From: Planctomycetota bacterium
GTDB lineage: Bacteria; Planctomycetota; UBA1135; GCA-002686595
NCBI GenBank assembly: GCA_021776885.1
Contig: JAJFFA010000752.1
Span: forward strand, 1 to 6,724
DNA length: 6,724 bases
Direction: 5' to 3'
Shown here: piece by piece, positions 6,601 through 6,724 of the stretch
Position numbering within the stretch: position 1 is the first letter of the stretch
Layout of the letters: the number at the start of each line of letters is the position of its first letter
Notes under the pieces: generated by a model
Told to the model about the DNA's origin: nothing
Seen by the model: only the letters and a program-made list of their open reading frames with translations
Database searches by the model: none
Position numbers and translations under genes: made by a program

Positions 6601-6724
6601 TCAGACCTCGCCCTCGTCACCGACGACAACAACCACGCGACGGCGACCCTCTACGACACCGCTGGTCGCCGCAGCGTGCAGATCGATCCGCGGGGCAACT
6701 CGACGACCTACGCCTACGACGCGG
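625..6724 (+). CDS. Giant exported protein: SREV-motif repeats, CARDB domains, DUF6531 and RHS/YD repeats (3' end outside window)
   Basis: One frame with no stop runs from ATG 625 to the window end: 2033 codons seen, C-terminus missing. Approximate order: signal peptide 1-23; five VDVVSREVSV-type motifs 28-114; three CARDB-like domains 120-239, 244-362 and 367-485; a carboxypeptidase-regulatory-like fold 509-577; more beta-sandwich modules to about 1086; a Gly/Pro/Cys hinge about 1086-1160; a DUF6531-like domain about 1165-1235; RHS/YD repeats about 1290-2033. CARDB domains are known in bacterial surface and adhesion proteins. DUF6531 and YD repeats are typical of RHS proteins, whose repeats wrap into a hollow shell and often carry a variable C-terminal effector. 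The N-terminus indicates export, and several Cys clusters fit an oxidising extracellular setting. Likely roles are a surface stalk or adhesin, or a delivery shell for a C-terminal domain; the window cannot decide between them. The gene follows its neighbour by 24 bases and is probably co-transcribed with it. Confidence 0.93.
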   Translation, partial: MPSAHHAVMAGAAVALAMSLARATQDPVDVVSREVSVSAQVPDSPPVDVVSREVSLRAGSMSFDPVDVVSREVSVGIGAMSFPVVDVVSREVAVRAGGMGGGVVLDAVSREVSVFTPAADLATAIESSPTTAIANDPIAVSWTISNIGGSTARAPWADAVFLSVDDNPTTTGDNIALTPFAHSRDLPVGGSYTETRNVTVPVSASGPYYLFVCADLTDEVLELGAGPNCVRASEQLFVTAFPRPDLSVAVLAPPGVAEDGELAPVSWTIRNVGTRATQETTSAWQDHVYLSDDPVLGNDHDLGAFLNAGDLAPGESYTQTLDVPIPAGLNGDHWIIVVADTINEEEVSTNNARVAGAPTLVFQPDKPDLEVTRLEVLTPDAPYHIDNPMTVLWEVTNTDSDGSANGTWVDRLYLSDDMTPDRGELRDSGGFSGARAPGQSYIQTGSLALPPTPGTYFLIVESDTGAAIEEADDANNSFLLPINVVAPSYTATLFTDFVEGLSPSQAGGVSIPFTGQALDRVTGQPVPDVEVSIRIVGAGARRVFTTMTDASGDFQYDHTPVVGTSGLFTAYADHPAVLEDVAPASPPQYTLFGLRVNTPVVYRNIKPSETLVEQLLLRNLGDTPVGGAQGSGDEIAVSLDAPLPRYLTLSSLVAPTLLGPRASAPVTFELTATDVAPPLEIDSFRFQFSLPVAGTPEVATSSQWNTRVTPLESALVSIPANVDATMEIGGQSVAQFVLHNDGDAIALDVTVEVDCIPNPACGNPDDPNVPCMVNLITPRNVGNLMPGGVTAIEISLLPNSCVPVDTVIGGSVRVFEEGGAVLKRTIPFRYVATSNRTGTLSVRVEDEFTYYAEDGTAVDPSAGPLVMGATVELTKPNGVDLDFSATTFSSSAALRFEDIPEGYYRMVVTEPTHGTLTSIVRVGPGVETLSNAFVPRRAVTYEWTVIPVDFEDVYEITITAVFETFVPVPKLRVTPTLLDLDDVNSGDVVLVNVRNEGLIAALGVELVTSAVPGYLMEPLIDPTIGDLGAQQDIDIPIQITRLPERAAGGGVDCSAQVNWGLSHYIFCGVERYYWTPIYFRYPVDDCGGGGVVGGFPPGGGGGGGSGGDPYYSPPSYDVTVICGIPPEGTDVPPPPCPPNTCCLPIGSAGTPPQSAGPLSEGPETHPVIYPTGEFVTAEDDVRIRGRGPDFLLQRTYLSKRASTSGPESAFGYGWDFNWNASLRRSGTDVVLREGNGREDLYEPEPTGGWCREEFFRRIDREPDGTYSVLFPDRSVWRFHRVDGSSISGKIASVEDRNGNRLRANYDPSGRLESVTDTLDRDVTFAYNADGYIESVTDFTGRQWTYAYYESADAGGSAGDLKSMTSPAVIGTPTQNDFPNGLTTVFTYSKDTGDPALDHNLLTIRDPKGQVYLENTYHSTTDHQNRDFDRVIRQRWGDEGDNVDIYHVPVVPTFDNRNAIRIVVVNDRVGNVREYDYDFRNRLVAKRMYTGRADPDLPTTLTSNRPFAPLHGTGQPLFHATTYAWNVDSLLVRRTDPNGTRTEYVWESELDPSAEPRLRGNLREIRRLQGTYANVGDQTELVEAFTYLANAGGCCGSDWLETYTDPRGNLTSHEYDTRGNRLRTTYRIPTIVEEWEYNGFGQMTAHVWPDNGSSHRQRDEYGYYTFGVQRGYMQSMVEDVTIPGHPNGTGFELTTSYEYDALGRVLREVDPGGDDRLFTYNARDQVVRELSPLVALGAITRRYGKDYFYDANGNVVRIDVENVDENGQTDPADTHITTILEYETLDHLTATYEEELPTQVPNSVRNGSTLNTNAFVVTRFEYDANRNQTFIHKGEATAGSDPDNVVERRYDERDLPYQVIRAPGAAVQSVTQVDYDGNRWPIRTIEGKGSASEHVSTHTFDAFGRTLRAVDPMGNVTRTHYDPNGNALQVLIEGELDDVPGSAGNRRLAETASAYDPLDRVTQVDRSFFDYSTPAGAPIGDGLSTTTYDYTDRSDLALVTDDNNHATATLYDTAGRRSVQIDPRGNSTTYAYDA
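706..966 (+). repeat. Five-copy VDVVSREVSV-type protein repeat, 57-60 base period
   Basis: Ten-residue cores start at bases 706, 763, 820, 877 and 937, so the spacing is 57, 57, 57 and 60 bases (19, 19, 19 and 20 residues). The cores read VDVVSREVSV, VDVVSREVSL, VDVVSREVSV, VDVVSREVAV and LDAVSREVSV. Ser-Arg-Glu-Val is invariant. Linkers are 9-10 residues; linkers 2 and 3 share a Met-Ser-Phe string. The array starts four residues after the predicted signal cleavage site, and its last copy runs directly into the first CARDB domain through FTPAADL. The alternating hydrophobic pattern suggests a beta strand per copy. I have an unverified memory of similar DA(I/V)SREVSV strings in other secreted planctomycete proteins; I know of no assigned function. 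Confidence 0.9.
982..2079 (+). repeat. Three tandem CARDB-like (cell-adhesion-related) domains
   Basis: Three units of about 120 residues begin at bases 982, 1354 and 1723 (residues 120, 244 and 367). Each opens with a D-L strand (ADLATAI, PDLSVAV, PDLEVTR). Each continues with a W-x-(I/V)-x-N strand (SWTISNIG, SWTIRNVG, LWEVTN), then a central (F/Y)LS-x-D string (VFLSVDDNP, VYLSDDPVL, LYLSDDMTP). A G-x-S-Y turn before the late strands and an acidic D-x-(I/L/T)-x-E stretch close the unit. This is the usual CARDB layout. Such Ig-like folds occur in tandem in bacterial surface proteins as spacers or adhesive modules. The first copy has two Cys (residues 213 and 229) that could form a disulfide; the other two copies have none. 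Confidence 0.8.
2149..2355 (+). other. Carboxypeptidase-regulatory-like beta-sandwich domain
   Basis: Residues about 509-577 contain GQALDRVTGQPVPDVEVSI followed by TDASGDFQYD. The pattern of a G-x-(V/A)-x-D strand, a P-V-P-x-(V/A) strand and a T-D-x-x-G-x-F turn is the signature of the carboxypeptidase-regulatory-like and related Ig-like folds. These act as structural spacers in exported proteins. No catalytic residues are expected or seen. After it, bases about 2400-2760 encode further beta-rich sequence with an N-x-G-D string (LLLRNLGDTP) typical of another Ig-like fold, which I cannot name. Confidence 0.6.
2770..3890 (+). other. Unnamed beta-rich module block before the RHS part
   Basis: Residues about 716-1088. 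The first part (about 716-835) has an FVLHNDGDA strand and four Cys (755, 761, 771, 801) spaced like two disulfides. Residues about 838-927 look like a second carboxypeptidase-regulatory-like fold: RFEDIPEGYYRMVVTEPTH (895-913) fits the family's F-x-(D/N)-(I/V)-P-x-G-x-Y turn. Residues about 935-1088 continue with AVTYEWTVIPVDFEDVYEI, then an Ig-like unit with LVNVRNEGLIAA and a late Cys pair (1053, 1067). From memory, this last unit resembles a block found just upstream of DUF6531 in other secreted RHS proteins; I cannot attach a family name. Structural role inferred. Confidence 0.55.
3880..4095 (+). other. Gly/Pro/Cys-rich hinge with a C6G9 homopolymer
   Basis: Residues about 1086-1157 are low-complexity: a Gly-rich run interrupted by F-P-P, then YYSPPSYD, then proline-rich sequence with Cys at 1122, 1136, 1141 and 1142. 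It separates the Ig-like half of the protein from the RHS half and probably acts as a flexible linker, perhaps locked by disulfides. At DNA level it holds six C (3909-3914) followed by nine G (3915-3923), then GGC-type glycine codons. The reading frame is intact across the run as given. Confidence 0.7.
4117..4356 (+). other. DUF6531-like domain at the entry to the RHS region
   Basis: Residues about 1165-1244 show the hallmarks of the domain that precedes YD repeats in many RHS proteins. A VIYPTGEFVTAEDDVRIRGRG start resembles the G-x-x-x-x-x-(E/D)-D-(V/L)-x-(I/L) strand. It is followed by LLQRTYLSKRA (R-x-Y-x-S), the FGYGWDFNWNASL string at 1210-1222 (F-G-x-G-W), and a V-x-L-R-x-G-N-G-R strand. 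Its known role is structural, at the beginning of the RHS shell. Its presence in the same open frame as the CARDB domains supports a single fused polypeptide. Confidence 0.8.
4501..6724 (+). repeat. RHS/YD repeat region, continuing past the window end
   Basis: From residue about 1293 to 2033 the protein carries repeated (E/T/A)-Y-(D/N)-x-x-G-(R/N) units. Examples are ANYDPSGRLESVTD (about 4528), FAYNADGYIESVTD (4597), HEYDTRGNRLRTTY (5458), YEYDALGRVLREVD (5710), FTYNARDQVVREL (5773), FDAFGRTLRAVDP (6319), HYDPNGNALQV (6382) and LYDTAGRRSVQIDPRGN (6652). Spacing is irregular, with a YD-poor stretch at about 4740-5030. Known RHS repeats form a spiral beta-sheet shell. The C-terminal core cleavage motif and any effector domain are not reached in the window. 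Third-base G/C use is stronger here than in the CARDB half. Confidence 0.93.

Noticed and set aside
625..6724. Calling this a toxin with an immunity partner
   Set aside because: No C-terminal effector domain and no downstream gene are visible; RHS repeats alone do not prove a toxin.

Overview
The window is GC-rich DNA filled by two same-strand genes, both cut by a window edge. Codon third positions are mostly G or C. The first gene is the end of a glycine-rich secreted protein. The second is the start of a giant exported multidomain protein. This pairing, and the style of both proteins, most resembles large secreted proteins of Planctomycetota. That assignment comes from memory of such proteins, without any marker gene or search, so it is tentative. 

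Layout. Positions 1-600 are the last 199 codons of a glycine-rich protein whose start lies upstream. A 24-base gap holds only a ribosome binding site (613-617). From the ATG at 625 one reading frame stays open to the end of the window (2033 codons, no stop; checked codon by codon). In order it encodes: a signal peptide; five copies of a ten-residue VDVVSREVSV-type motif at 19-20 residue spacing; three CARDB-like beta-sandwich domains; a carboxypeptidase-regulatory-like domain; a long stretch of further beta-rich, partly cysteine-bearing domains; a Gly/Pro/Cys hinge containing a C6G9 homopolymer; a DUF6531-like domain; and about 740 residues of RHS/YD repeats still running at the window edge. 

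How they may work together. The 24-base gap has no room for a promoter or terminator, so the two genes are probably co-transcribed. Both products look extracellular: the first as a rigid glycine-rich beta-structure, the second as a surface or secreted stalk of Ig-like modules ending in an RHS shell. RHS shells of this kind can enclose a variable C-terminal effector, but that end is outside the window, so no toxin or immunity role can be claimed. 

The most unusual points are the SREV repeat array directly after the signal peptide, the homopolymer in the hinge between the two halves of the giant protein, and a change in codon third-base use between those halves. Long open frames on the minus strand and in the other plus frames are shadows of this high-GC gene.
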